From the NCBI RefSeq assembly GCF_913060805.1, contig NZ_CAJXTC010000015.1, forward strand, positions 1 through 64,000: DNA of 64,000 nucleotides. Direction: 5' to 3'. Positions 28,082 to 36,502 of the stretch are shown here, piece after piece. The translations under genes and the position numbers were made by a program. A model generated the notes under the pieces. It did no database searches. It was not told where the DNA came from and worked only from the letters and a program-made list of their open reading frames with translations. Each line of letters opens with the position of its first letter. Position 1 is the stretch's first letter. Origin of the DNA: an uncultured Draconibacterium sp. (GTDB lineage Bacteria > Bacteroidota > Bacteroidia > Bacteroidales > Prolixibacteraceae).

Positions 28082-28302
28082 AGAAAGTTTGCAGTCGCAG
28101 TTTTCAGTTTTACAATTTCTCAATAGAACAATTTAGCATTAGTAACCTGAATGAGTAATTGAGTGAATGAGTAGGCAGAAGGAAGGAGAATAACGAATGA
28201 AGATTAACGATTTTAGATTTTAGATTTCAGAAGGGGAAAGAAAGTTTGCAGTCGCAGTATTCAGTTTTACAATTTAACAATAAAACAATTTAACAGTGCT
28301 AA
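28082..28302. repeat. Intergenic direct repeat of about 63 bp in a gene-free stretch
   Basis: The 363-bp gap 27978-28340 has no gene. It contains two near-identical copies, 28082-28144 and 28239-28302, offset by 157 bp. Both begin AGAAAGTTTGCAGTCGCAGT and run through TTCAGTTTTACAATTT. Between and before them are runs of the unit GAGTGAAT and TTAGATTT, giving a low-complexity character. Function unknown; probably repeat debris. Confidence 0.6.
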
Positions 28303-28340
28303 CAATACCTACTGTTTTCTATGTGACTACTGTGGTTCAA

Positions 28341-29042
28341 TTAATATTTCTCCCCCCGCTCATCAAGCATCGGCACAAAACGTACAGGCAACACATCTTT
28401 CTTCCTGATCTTTCCTTTCTTTTTCTGCAGCAGAACCAGCTTTTGTATGTTCCCTGCTCCCACCGGAATAATCATTCGGCCACCTTCAGCCAACTGCTCT
28501 TGCAACGGTTCGGGCACATGCGACGGCGAGCAGGTGACAATTATAGCATCGAAAGGCGCTTTTTCGGGCCAGCCCAAATAACCGTCGCCAACCTTACTAT
28601 ATATATTATTGTATTCCAGTTTCCGGAAAACCTCTGTGGCCGATTTGCTTAACTCCTCAAAAAGCTCGATGGTAAAAACCGAATCGCACAATTGCGACAA
28701 AATAGCTGCCTGGTAGCCCGAGCCGGTTCCAATTTCCAAAACGCGGTCAGTTCGTTGAAGTTCCAGAGCCTCGGTCATGTAAGCAACAACGTACGGTTGC
28801 GAAATGGTTTGTCCTTCGTTTATCGGCAAAGGACCATCGGCGTAAGCCCACTTCATATATTCGGGCAAAACAAATTCATGCCGCTGAACCTCCCGAAATG
28901 CATCTAAAACCGACTCGTTTTTAATTCCCCGGTTTTTAAGCTGCACTTCTACCATTTTCCGGCGCTCGTTAAAAAATGCATCGTTTTGCGAACTACATTC
29001 CACTGCTGTTATTAAGCCAAAAATTAAAAACAAAAACCTCAT
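28341..29042 (-). CDS. pcm: Protein-L-isoaspartate O-methyltransferase, exported form
   Basis: 233 residues. It repairs isoaspartyl residues in proteins using S-adenosylmethionine. The SAM site VLEIGTGSGYQAAILSQL lies near residue 100. The family motif YADGPLPINEGQTISQPYVVAYMTE (about 65-90) carries the substrate loop, and GDGYLGWPEKAPFDAIIVTC follows near 155-175. The protein starts with a secretory signal (FLFLIFGLITAVECSS), so it is probably periplasmic or a lipoprotein (the cysteine in AVEC is a weak lipobox). This is unusual for an enzyme that needs cytoplasmic SAM. Its stop is next to a repeat-rich gap. Confidence 0.92.
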   Translation of the reverse strand: MRFLFLIFGLITAVECSSQNDAFFNERRKMVEVQLKNRGIKNESVLDAFREVQRHEFVLPEYMKWAYADGPLPINEGQTISQPYVVAYMTEALELQRTDRVLEIGTGSGYQAAILSQLCDSVFTIELFEELSKSATEVFRKLEYNNIYSKVGDGYLGWPEKAPFDAIIVTCSPSHVPEPLQEQLAEGGRMIIPVGAGNIQKLVLLQKKKGKIRKKDVLPVRFVPMLDERGEKY

Positions 29043-29225
29043 CGTTTAATCTATTTATCACAGCCTCAATTTATTAACGAAGTGGGGTTATTAAAGTTAC
29101 TCACCAATGGATAATCCTATCCTATTTTCATTGTAAACTAAACATTAAGAAGAAGCTATTTTTTTAGCAAAAATTAACAAATCTGACATTGGTCATGATT
29201 CGTGAAATATTTCTTTATTTATCTT

Positions 29226-29250
29226 TATCCTAGTTTTTCTATAGGACATA
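29226..29250. promoter_or_regulatory. Possible operator at the YceI operon promoter
   Basis: TATCCTA (29226-29232) and TAGGACATA (29242-29250) form an interrupted dyad just before the first YceI ATG. It overlaps TATCTTTA, a likely -7 box. The Rrf2 regulator encoded at the end of the same operon is the natural candidate binder, which is inference. Confidence 0.3.
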
Positions 29251-29264
29251 TAGTTTTAGTAGTT

Positions 29265-29870
29265 ATGAAAAAAATGAAACCGTACAACAAATTGATTATA
29301 AGCCTATTTGCTATTCTTCTGGCAAGTAACTTATCCGTAGCTCAAGTAAGCTACCAACAAAATGAGAGCAACAGTAAACTGATGGTAACAGGAACATCAT
29401 CGATTCACGACTGGGAAATGGAGGTTGGAGATTACGACTGTTTGGTGTCGGCTTCGGCAGACGAAAATCAGCAAATTTCGATCGAATCCATCAACTTTTC
29501 GTGTGTAGCCGAAAGCATTAAAGCCCATAACAAAATTATGGACAACAAAGCGCACAAAGCACTCGATTCTGATGATCATCCGAAGATCAGTTTTAGCTCG
29601 GACGGAAACATTTCGGCAGCCACAAAATCGGTTACCAAAACAAAAGGTAAACTGCAGATTGCGGGTAAAGAAAAAGAAGTTGAGCTTGAGTTTTCGGTAG
29701 ATGAAGCACAAGCCGACCAGTTTAAAGTTAGCGGCAAGATTCCGGTAAAAATGAGCGATTTTGGCATTGATCCGCCAACAGCAATGATGGGAACCCTAAA
29801 AACCGGCGACGAAGTGGTTATCCATTTCGACATCGTTCTACAAAACATGCAAACCAGCAAAGCAAATTAA
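29265..29870 (+). CDS. YceI-family periplasmic lipid-binding protein
   Basis: 201 residues from the ATG at 29265, which begins a signal peptide (NKLIISLFAILLASNLSVAQ); the frame upstream to 29202 is rejected. The mature part is a YceI lipocalin-like barrel: LMVTGTSSIHDWEM at the start, NKIMDNKAHKALDSDDHPKISF in the middle and the C-terminal signature VSGKIPVKMSDFGIDPPTAMMGTLKTGDEVVI (about residues 155-185). Characterised YceI proteins bind polyisoprenoid molecules in the periplasm. It is the first gene of a four-gene operon with an outer-membrane barrel, a second YceI-like protein and an Rrf2 regulator. Confidence 0.9.
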   Translation: MKKMKPYNKLIISLFAILLASNLSVAQVSYQQNESNSKLMVTGTSSIHDWEMEVGDYDCLVSASADENQQISIESINFSCVAESIKAHNKIMDNKAHKALDSDDHPKISFSSDGNISAATKSVTKTKGKLQIAGKEKEVELEFSVDEAQADQFKVSGKIPVKMSDFGIDPPTAMMGTLKTGDEVVIHFDIVLQNMQTSKAN

Positions 29871-29921
29871 CACCACACCACATATTTAATTCATATATAA
29901 CCATTTAAAATTTAATTAGAA

Positions 29922-31085
29922 ATGAAAAAGTTAGCATTATTATTGACAGTCTTCCTTATCGGATCTGTGGCTTACGGACAATTTGAAAAAGCCAAGCTTG
30001 ATCCTACGACTTTCGAAAATGTGAAAGTTAAAGTTGGAGGCGATTTTGCTATTCAGTTGCAGGCACTCGATCATGAAGCCGATGTGGAATTGATCGATCT
30101 GAAACATAACTTCAATTTACCAACTGCGAACCTGAGCATTACAACCGATTTGGCTCCGGGTATTCAACTGTACATTAACAACTACATGTCGTCGCGTCAC
30201 CATAACGAGGCCTGGGTTGAAGGTGGATACCTGATCATTGATTACATGCCTTTCCTGAAAGGTAGTGAGAAACTGATGCAATACCTGACCATTAAAGCAG
30301 GTGTTATGATGCCCGATTACGGCGATGCGCACTATTTCCGCAGTAACAACGGTAATGTAATTAACAACCCATTTGTGGGTAACTGGATTATGGATGCATA
30401 CACCAGCAATCCGGGCATGGAATTCATGTTCAGAAAAGACGGTTTTATTGCTGTTGCAGGTGTAAACAACGGACGTATGAACTACGGCCGCGGTAACGAC
30501 ATTGGCGACGACCTTGCTTTTAACTGGAAACTGGCGTACGACAAAAACATTAACGACGATTTGCGCGTTCGTGCATCATTTTCAGGTTTCCACGCTCCCG
30601 ACGGACACAGTGGTGCGTACTTGTGGGATGGCGACCGTGCCGGTGCCCGTTACTACAACGTAATGCAAACAGCTGCAGCCGAAGGCGACAATTTCCGCTC
30701 AGGACGATGGAGCCCGGGTAGTGGCCAAACAAAATTGAACAGCTACATGGCTAACGTATTCTTACAATACAAAGGACTTGAAGTATTCGGAGTTTACGAA
30801 ACTATGAACGGAATTAGAGGTGGTGCCGACCAGGACTTTACACAGTCAGCTATTCAGGCATTATACCGCATTGGTAGTTTCTACGTTGGAACGCGTTATA
30901 ACCACGTTTCTGATGGTCTTGACACAGAAGTTAACCGCACCAACATTGGCGGTGGCTGGTTTATGACCGACAACGTAGTTGTAAAACTCGACTATGTGAA
31001 TCAAAAATATGATGGACCTGCTCATGGAGAGATTGATGGAGGGAAATTTAATGGCGTAGTGTTAGAAGCAGCCATTTCATTTTAA
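29922..31085 (+). CDS. Outer-membrane beta-barrel (porin-like) protein
   Basis: 387 residues with a signal peptide (KKLALLLTVFLIGSVAYGQ). The rest alternates short amphipathic strands with aromatic ends and charged turns (QLYINNYMSSRHHNEAWVEGGYLIIDYMP, split over about 80-110; FNWKLAYDKNINDDLRVRASFSGFHAP; FYVGTRYNHVSDGL) and ends VVLEAAISF, an outer-membrane insertion-type C-terminal phenylalanine. It is porin-like in size, but I cannot assign a known family. It lies 51 bp after the first YceI gene in the same operon, suggesting that the barrel and the YceI proteins act together at the envelope. Confidence 0.82.
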   Translation: MKKLALLLTVFLIGSVAYGQFEKAKLDPTTFENVKVKVGGDFAIQLQALDHEADVELIDLKHNFNLPTANLSITTDLAPGIQLYINNYMSSRHHNEAWVEGGYLIIDYMPFLKGSEKLMQYLTIKAGVMMPDYGDAHYFRSNNGNVINNPFVGNWIMDAYTSNPGMEFMFRKDGFIAVAGVNNGRMNYGRGNDIGDDLAFNWKLAYDKNINDDLRVRASFSGFHAPDGHSGAYLWDGDRAGARYYNVMQTAAAEGDNFRSGRWSPGSGQTKLNSYMANVFLQYKGLEVFGVYETMNGIRGGADQDFTQSAIQALYRIGSFYVGTRYNHVSDGLDTEVNRTNIGGGWFMTDNVVVKLDYVNQKYDGPAHGEIDGGKFNGVVLEAAISF

Positions 31086-31106
31086 ATTGGACAGTTTGAA
31101 AAAAAT

Positions 31107-31134
31107 GGAATGCCCGGGTTATTGCGGGCATTCC
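31107..31134 (+). other. Intercistronic hairpin between barrel and second YceI-like gene
   Basis: Arms GGAATGCCCG (31107-31116) and CGGGCATTCC (31125-31134) pair perfectly around an 8-nt loop. No T-tract follows, so it is unlikely to terminate fully. It may stabilise or attenuate the operon transcript. Confidence 0.6.
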
Positions 31135-31146
31135 TAAACTCCTTAC

Positions 31147-31740
31147 ATGAAACGAACTTTGCTGAAATATTACTTTTTATCGCTTTTCTTGTCTTTCGCA
31201 ATTTTTGGGGCTTCAGCCTCGGATAACCCGAATGGAAAGACACCTGAAAATTGCAGCAATTTTGTTCTTATTCAGGGCTCATCAAACATCAACCGTTTCG
31301 AATTTATTCACGAAGCGCCCCGGCTGGTAAGCAACAACCAGCAATCCGACCGTTTTAACTGGCAGCAGGAAGTTATCGTTCCGGTGAAAGAATTTACCGG
31401 CAGCAACCAACACATGCGCAAAGATTTTCTGGAATTGCTTAAAGCCTCTGAATATCCTGTTATACAAATTGATATTGAACCCAAAACCGAAAAAAAACTT
31501 TCGGAGAACGTTGAAAAAAGGGACATTAATGCAACAATTACCCTGGCCGGACAAAAACACGAGTATGTTGTTCCGTGCAAAATAAGCGAATGCGATTCCT
31601 CCGAAATCATGATAAAAGGATCGCTAAAAGTCAACCTAACCGATTTTAATATCGAGCCGCCTAAAAAAGTATTAGGAACCATAAAAGTGAATGATGAAGT
31701 TTTTATTACATTTGCTTTTAAACATGAGTTCGTAAAATAA
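31147..31740 (+). CDS. YceI-like periplasmic protein, divergent
   Basis: 197 residues with a signal peptide (KYYFLSLFLSFAIFGASAS). The YceI fold is recognisable mainly in the second half: DFLELLKASEYPVIQIDIEPK (about 95-115), ATITLAGQKHEYVVPCKISE and LKVNLTDFNIEPPKKVLGTIKVNDEVFITFAF (about 160-190). This matches the GTxKxxDEV ending of the first YceI protein. The N-terminal half is divergent and has GSSNINRFEF where the other has GTSSIHDWEM. It lies 61 bp after the barrel gene with a hairpin between. Its lipid ligand is unknown; a partner of the first YceI protein is inferred. Confidence 0.82.
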   Translation: MKRTLLKYYFLSLFLSFAIFGASASDNPNGKTPENCSNFVLIQGSSNINRFEFIHEAPRLVSNNQQSDRFNWQQEVIVPVKEFTGSNQHMRKDFLELLKASEYPVIQIDIEPKTEKKLSENVEKRDINATITLAGQKHEYVVPCKISECDSSEIMIKGSLKVNLTDFNIEPPKKVLGTIKVNDEVFITFAFKHEFVK

Positions 31741-31752
31741 AAACCAAAAACC

Positions 31753-32181
31753 TTGAAATTTAGCACGAAAACGAGATATGGTGTGCGGGCTATTCTTGAA
31801 ATAGCTAAGAGCGATCCGGAAATCGGAATCTATCAGAAAGATATTTCAGCTAACCAGAACATATCGTACAAGTATCTCGATCATATTATCAACTCACTAA
31901 AAGTTGCCGGTTTAGTAAGCAAAGCCGGCGGAAGACGCAGTGGCTACATTCTGACCCAGAAACCCGAAGAAATTACGATTTACGACGTACACAATGCATT
32001 TGAACCCGGCATTTGCGTAGTCGACTGTCTTTCGCACAACTACACCTGCAAACGACAAGGTGTTTGCGCATCGCGCGGTTTTTGGGGCAAACTGAACAAC
32101 CAAATTATTGCTTACCTGAAATCTACCACCATTGCCGATTTGATGAACGACCAGGCAAAACTCGACGATATTGTTAATTAA
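31753..32181 (+). CDS. Rrf2-family transcriptional regulator with a cysteine cluster
   Basis: 142 residues from a TTG at 31753, 12 bp after the preceding stop; KFSTKTRYGVRAILEIAK is the classic Rrf2 N-terminus, so the start is secure. The winged-helix recognition region is ISYKYLDHIINSLKVAGLVSKAGGRRSGYIL (about residues 38-68). Four cysteines lie near residues 88-107 (ICVVDC, TCKRQGVC); members of this family bind an iron-sulfur cluster with three cysteines in this region and sense NO, Fe-S status or redox. It is the last gene of the YceI operon and probably controls it, which is inference from position. Confidence 0.92.
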   Translation: MKFSTKTRYGVRAILEIAKSDPEIGIYQKDISANQNISYKYLDHIINSLKVAGLVSKAGGRRSGYILTQKPEEITIYDVHNAFEPGICVVDCLSHNYTCKRQGVCASRGFWGKLNNQIIAYLKSTTIADLMNDQAKLDDIVN

Positions 32182-32202
32182 GTGAGATTCGTTTTCGGCC
32201 TC

Positions 32203-33600
32203 TTACTGCGGAGTTAATTTAATTACCGTTCCCGGTTTATTCAGCACCACGTAAATAGCACCTTTCGGCCCGGTTGACACGTCGCGCACACGTCCCTGGT
32301 TTTTTACAATTACCTCCTGGTGAACCACTTTGTCACCTTCAATTTGGAGCAAACGCACCTCTTCGTATTTTAAAGCACCAACCAACAGTTTGTCTTTCCA
32401 CTTGCTGAAAAGGTCGCCGCGATAAAAATCGAGACCACAAACAGCAATCGAAGGCCGCCAATACAAATTGGGTTGTTCCATTCCTGGCTTATGTGTCACT
32501 TCAGTTATAGTCGTTCCGTTGTAGTTCTTTCCATATGTTATCGTTTCCCAACCGTAGTTTTTACCCCACTCGATCAGGTTCAGTTCATCGCCTCCCATTG
32601 GGCCATGCTCGGTTACCCACAATTCTCCTGTTTGAGGATGAATGGCCATTCCCTGAATATTTCGGTTACCCAGCGAAAACAACGATTTTACTGCACCTTC
32701 CTCGTTAAAAAATGGATTGTCGGCCGGAATACTTCCGTCTTTATAAATGCGATGCACTTTTCCGTTTGGTAGCGTAAAATCCTGCGCCTGGTAACCGGCT
32801 CCGCGGTCGCCAATGGCAAAAAATAAATGTCCCCACGGATCGAAAACAATACGGCAACCATAGTGGTGGCGTGTAGTTCGGTAAGTTTCATGAGGTGCTT
32901 CAAATAATACTTCCTCGTTGGTCCAGGTGTTATCTTCAATTTTACCACGAACAAGTCTTGTCATTGCAGGTGGTCGGTTTCCATCGTAGCCACTTGTTAA
33001 TACATGACTGTAAGCCAGATAAATCCATCCATTCTCAGCGTAATCCGGATCAACTGCAACTTCCAGCAAACCTCCCTGCCCTTCGTTTAAAACTTCCGGC
33101 GTGTTTTTTACCGGCTCATCAAGTAAATTCCCATTCTGCACTATTCGCAACCTTCCCGGACGTTCAGTAATCAAAGCTGTATTTTCATCAATAAAATCGA
33201 TGGCCCACGGAACTTCCAATCCTTCGGCAAAAATTTCCACATCAACTTTATAATCCAGCGTTTCTATCTCTTTGGCAATTGGCGGCTTTGTTGCCCCAAC
33301 TTTATTTTCAGATTCACGGATGTAAGAAAGGATCGCATTGATATCGCCATCACTAAGCGTTTCGGCGTACGACGGCATTCCCAAATGCGCAATTCCAAAT
33401 TTTATATTTCGGAAAACATAACCGTCTTCGGCACCAAACTGCCAGATTCCGTCAACCAAACTTGCTGCATTTCCACCACCCAAATTAGCACCGTGGCACG
33501 AAGCACAATTTTGCCCGTACAACTGCGCGCCATCCTGAGCATTTGCCGAAAATGAAAAAACGAGGATTAAACAGGTGACTACAAAAGCTATTGATTTCAT
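32203..33600 (-). CDS. Exported cytochrome c-sorbosone/aldose dehydrogenase fusion
   Basis: 465 residues with a signal peptide (ending SFSANAQ). A cytochrome c domain occupies about 25-95: CASCH binds haem and LGMPSYAETLSDGD supplies the distal methionine. A PQQ-dependent sugar dehydrogenase propeller follows (about 115-465). Signatures include GLEVPWAIDFID, GQGGLLEVAVDPDYAENGWIYLAYS, FDPWGHLFFAIGDRG, LGNRNIQGMAIHPQTGELWVTEHGPMGGDELN and RVRDVSTGPKGAIYVV. The enzyme would oxidise sugars or aldoses in the periplasm and pass electrons to its own haem. The gene ends 22 bp from the convergent Rrf2 gene. Confidence 0.9.
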   Translation of the reverse strand: MKSIAFVVTCLILVFSFSANAQDGAQLYGQNCASCHGANLGGGNAASLVDGIWQFGAEDGYVFRNIKFGIAHLGMPSYAETLSDGDINAILSYIRESENKVGATKPPIAKEIETLDYKVDVEIFAEGLEVPWAIDFIDENTALITERPGRLRIVQNGNLLDEPVKNTPEVLNEGQGGLLEVAVDPDYAENGWIYLAYSHVLTSGYDGNRPPAMTRLVRGKIEDNTWTNEEVLFEAPHETYRTTRHHYGCRIVFDPWGHLFFAIGDRGAGYQAQDFTLPNGKVHRIYKDGSIPADNPFFNEEGAVKSLFSLGNRNIQGMAIHPQTGELWVTEHGPMGGDELNLIEWGKNYGWETITYGKNYNGTTITEVTHKPGMEQPNLYWRPSIAVCGLDFYRGDLFSKWKDKLLVGALKYEEVRLLQIEGDKVVHQEVIVKNQGRVRDVSTGPKGAIYVVLNKPGTVIKLTPQ

Positions 33601-33788
33601 TACCGTTGATTTAGATTTTTAATTCTAATAAGTTAAGAATTTTTTGCCGGTTTTGTTCAACAAACATCTTAAGACCATTCGGGTCGAACCTCATTATTTC
33701 TTCACCGAAAAAGTTGTGTTCCTTAATCAATCCCTCTATAATTTTGTTTAATATTAAAGTTTTGAAAACGCTACATAAAATTAGAACA

Positions 33789-34568
33789 ATGAAGAATGTT
33801 GCATTAATAAGCGGCGCCTCAACCGGAATTGGCCGGGAGCTGGCCCACATACATGCCGAAAAAGGGGGCGACCTTGTAATTGTTGCCCGCAGCAAAGACA
33901 AGCTGGAAACATTAAAAACGGAATTGGAAAAAAAACACGCGATAAAGGTTTATGTAATTGCGAAAGATTTAGGATTGCCTGAGTCGCCACAAGAAGTATA
34001 TGATGAAATTAAACAGGCAGGTATCGAAATTGAGATTCTGATTAACAACGCCGGTTTTGGAGGAGTGGGTATTTTCCACGAGCTGGATTACGAACAACAC
34101 ATGGACATGATCAATCTGAATGTTACATCGTTAACCGCCATGACGCGCTTATTCCTGCCCGATTTTGTTGAACGCAACTCCGGCAAAATTCTGAATACCT
34201 CATCAACAGCCAGTTTAATGCCCGGCCCGCTACAAGCCGTTTATTTTGCCACAAAAGCTTATGTAACGTCTTTTAGCAATGCACTTTCTGAGGAGCTTGC
34301 CAAAACAAATGTTACGGTTACCAACCTGATGCCCGGAGCCACCGAAACCGAATTTGGCGCCTCATCGGGAATGGATAAAACGGCGATGTTCAAGAAAACT
34401 GCAAGCGCGCGAAAAGTTGCCGAAGCCGGATACAACGCGATGTTAAAAGGAAAAATCAATGTGGTTTCAGGATTAACAACGGCTCAAAAAATAATGACTT
34501 CGTTTATTCCGTTTATGCCCAAAAAGCTGCTTTTGAAAACCGTAAAAAGCATGCAACAAACTAAATAG
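33789..34568 (+). CDS. Short-chain dehydrogenase/reductase
   Basis: 259 residues from the ATG at 33789; the 25 codons upstream are rejected because KNVALISGASTGIGRELAHIHA is the natural SDR start (TGxxxGxG-type cofactor loop). NNAGFGGVG lies near residue 85 and the catalytic Ser-Tyr-Lys set in NTSSTASLMPGP...YFATKAY near 138-158. VTNLMPGATETEF follows. The RSKDKLETL segment after the second strand favours NADPH. The substrate is unknown; these classical SDRs often reduce lipids or aldehydes. It begins a tight operon: the next gene starts 4 bp after its stop. Confidence 0.9.
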   Translation: MKNVALISGASTGIGRELAHIHAEKGGDLVIVARSKDKLETLKTELEKKHAIKVYVIAKDLGLPESPQEVYDEIKQAGIEIEILINNAGFGGVGIFHELDYEQHMDMINLNVTSLTAMTRLFLPDFVERNSGKILNTSSTASLMPGPLQAVYFATKAYVTSFSNALSEELAKTNVTVTNLMPGATETEFGASSGMDKTAMFKKTASARKVAEAGYNAMLKGKINVVSGLTTAQKIMTSFIPFMPKKLLLKTVKSMQQTK

Positions 34569-34571
34569 GCC

Positions 34572-35678
34572 ATGAGACAGATTATTCCCTGGTTATTTTT
34601 CATTGCATTTATCGCATTTCTGGTTGGGGCAAATGTGTACTTGGCCAAACGATTTACATTTTATTTCGACATCCGGAAAGCGCGCTACCTGTATATAACT
34701 TTTGGCGCCTTAACTGCTTTTATGATTGCCGGCATTGCCACAACCACCAATACCCAAGCAGCTTTTGGCAATATGGTTTACATCGCGGCATCGATAGTAA
34801 TGGGATTTTTGCTCTACCTTCTGCTTTCGGTTGCGGTTGTCGATTTGGTGAATCTTTTTACAAAATCAGTTCCCCGATTGCTGGGAATCTCCGCACTGTC
34901 GCTGGCTGTTTTTGTTACCGGAGCAGGAATTATAAACGCCCAGTACCGAAGGATTAGCGAAGTAGAAATTCCGATGAAAGGCCTGACCAGCAAGATTACG
35001 GTTGCTCACCTTTCGGATATTCATATCGGGCATTTCTGGGGGCCGAAAACCCTGCAGAAAATAGTGGATAAAACCAATGCCCAAAATCCGGATGTGATAT
35101 TTATTACCGGCGATCTTTTTGATGGAAAGATCCGATTGAACAGCGAAAGTCTTGAGCCATTGAAACAACTGAATGCCCCGGTTTATTTTGTGGAAGGAAA
35201 CCACGACGGTTACTCGGGCGCAAAAGAAGTAAAAGATAACCTGCGCGAAATCGGCGTTACCGTTTTGGAAAACGAGGTGACGCATTTTAACCAGATACAA
35301 ATTATCGGACTCGACCACATGCGGGCCGATAACAGCCAACAGGAAATTCCGGAAAGAAGAAACCGACCAAGCATCCGTTCCGTTCTTGATGAGTTGAACC
35401 TCTTCCCTGGGAAACCAACGGTTTTGCTGCATCACAGTCCCGATGGTATTGAATTCGCCAATCAGCACGGGGTTGATCTTTACCTGGCCGGGCACACGCA
35501 CAACGGTCAGTTATTTCCATTCAATTTCGTGGTAGGCATGATCTACAAATACAACAAAGGATTGGGCGATTACAAAGGAACACGGATCTACACCTCGCAG
35601 GGAGTGGGAACTTTTGGACCGCCAATGCGCGTTGGTACCAAAAGCGAAATCGTAATTTTGAAATTAAAACCCGAATGA
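34572..35678 (+). CDS. Membrane-anchored metallophosphoesterase
   Basis: 368 residues. Four hydrophobic helices fill about residues 1-125 (IIPWLFFIAFIAFLVGANVY at the start, then near 30-55, 65-90 and 100-122). A calcineurin-like phosphoesterase domain follows: HLSDIHIGHFWGPKTL with the first metal ligands near 150, FITGDLFDG near 180, EGNHDGYSG near 210, LLHHSPDG near 285 and LAGHTHNGQLFP near 305. The membrane anchor plus this domain resembles YaeI/UDP-diacylglucosamine hydrolase-like proteins, but the substrate is not clear. It is the middle gene of a tight three-gene operon (4 bp after the SDR, 1 bp before the next). Confidence 0.9.
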   Translation: MRQIIPWLFFIAFIAFLVGANVYLAKRFTFYFDIRKARYLYITFGALTAFMIAGIATTTNTQAAFGNMVYIAASIVMGFLLYLLLSVAVVDLVNLFTKSVPRLLGISALSLAVFVTGAGIINAQYRRISEVEIPMKGLTSKITVAHLSDIHIGHFWGPKTLQKIVDKTNAQNPDVIFITGDLFDGKIRLNSESLEPLKQLNAPVYFVEGNHDGYSGAKEVKDNLREIGVTVLENEVTHFNQIQIIGLDHMRADNSQQEIPERRNRPSIRSVLDELNLFPGKPTVLLHHSPDGIEFANQHGVDLYLAGHTHNGQLFPFNFVVGMIYKYNKGLGDYKGTRIYTSQGVGTFGPPMRVGTKSEIVILKLKPE

Positions 35679-35679
35679 T

Positions 35680-36348
35680 ATGAAAGTAATAATTACAGGC
35701 GCCACCGGAATGGTGGGAAAAGGTGTTTTACTGGAATGTCTCGATCATGAGTCGGTTGAAAAGGTTTTGATAATTGGCAGAAATCCGGTTGATATCTCGC
35801 ACCCAAAACTGGAAGAACTCATCCAGCAAGACTTTTCCGATTTTTCAAATGTAAAAGCGCAACTCTCTGGTTTCGATGCCTGTTTTCTTTGCATGGGAAT
35901 CAGCTCGGTTGGAATGAAAGAAAACGACTTTAAAAAGATCACCTACGATTATACATTGGTTCTCGCCCGCGAGCTATTTCCGCTTAATCCTGAGATGACA
36001 ATCACTTACGTTTCGGGCGAAGGAACTGACTCATCAGAAAAAGGCAGAGTGATGTGGGCGCGGGTAAAAGGAAAGACCGAAAACGACCTGATCAAGCTTG
36101 GATTTAAACAGGCTTTTATGTTTCGGCCGGGTTTTATCATTCCCTTGCGCGGAATAAAATCGCGAACAAAAGCTTACCAATTTATCTACGATTATTTTAT
36201 GTGGTTGGTGCGCCTGTTCAAAGTCGTGGCGCCAAACGCAGTGGTTAACACCACGCAAGTTGGAAAAGCAATGATCAACTGCACATTGTATGGCTATAAT
36301 TCTGTAATTATTAAACCAAAAGACATTATTCAACTGGCAGAAAAATAG
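35680..36348 (+). CDS. NAD(P)-binding Rossmann protein, NmrA/HIM1-like
   Basis: 222 residues with the dinucleotide-binding motif KVIITGATGMVGKGVLLECL at the start. There is no complete SDR Ser-Tyr-Lys triad: TYVSGEGTDSSEKGRVMWARVKGKTE (about 108-133) has serine and lysine but no YxxxK. RPGFIIPLRGIKSRT follows near 148. It resembles atypical extended SDRs annotated as epimerases or NmrA-like redox sensors. It starts 1 bp after the metallophosphoesterase stop, so coexpression is very likely. Confidence 0.85.
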   Translation: MKVIITGATGMVGKGVLLECLDHESVEKVLIIGRNPVDISHPKLEELIQQDFSDFSNVKAQLSGFDACFLCMGISSVGMKENDFKKITYDYTLVLARELFPLNPEMTITYVSGEGTDSSEKGRVMWARVKGKTENDLIKLGFKQAFMFRPGFIIPLRGIKSRTKAYQFIYDYFMWLVRLFKVVAPNAVVNTTQVGKAMINCTLYGYNSVIIKPKDIIQLAEK

Positions 36349-36502
36349 GAATCAGAACATTCTGAATCCAAACCTGAAATAATATGCTCTTTTTTAGCTA
36401 AAAGCAATGTTAGGCCGGTATCGTCGACAATGGGTAAATTAATTTTTTTACTAATTTTACTGTGTTATTAAATTTTTTTAATAATTAAGCTTTGAACAAT
36501 CC

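Noticed and set aside
33611-33901. Minus-strand open frame with a plausible C-terminal half (FDPNGLKMFVEQNRQKILN)
   Set aside because: It overlaps the well-supported start of the SDR gene on the other strand, its first half looks like antisense noise, and no family is recognised. A very short gene of about 27 residues from an internal ATG remains possible.
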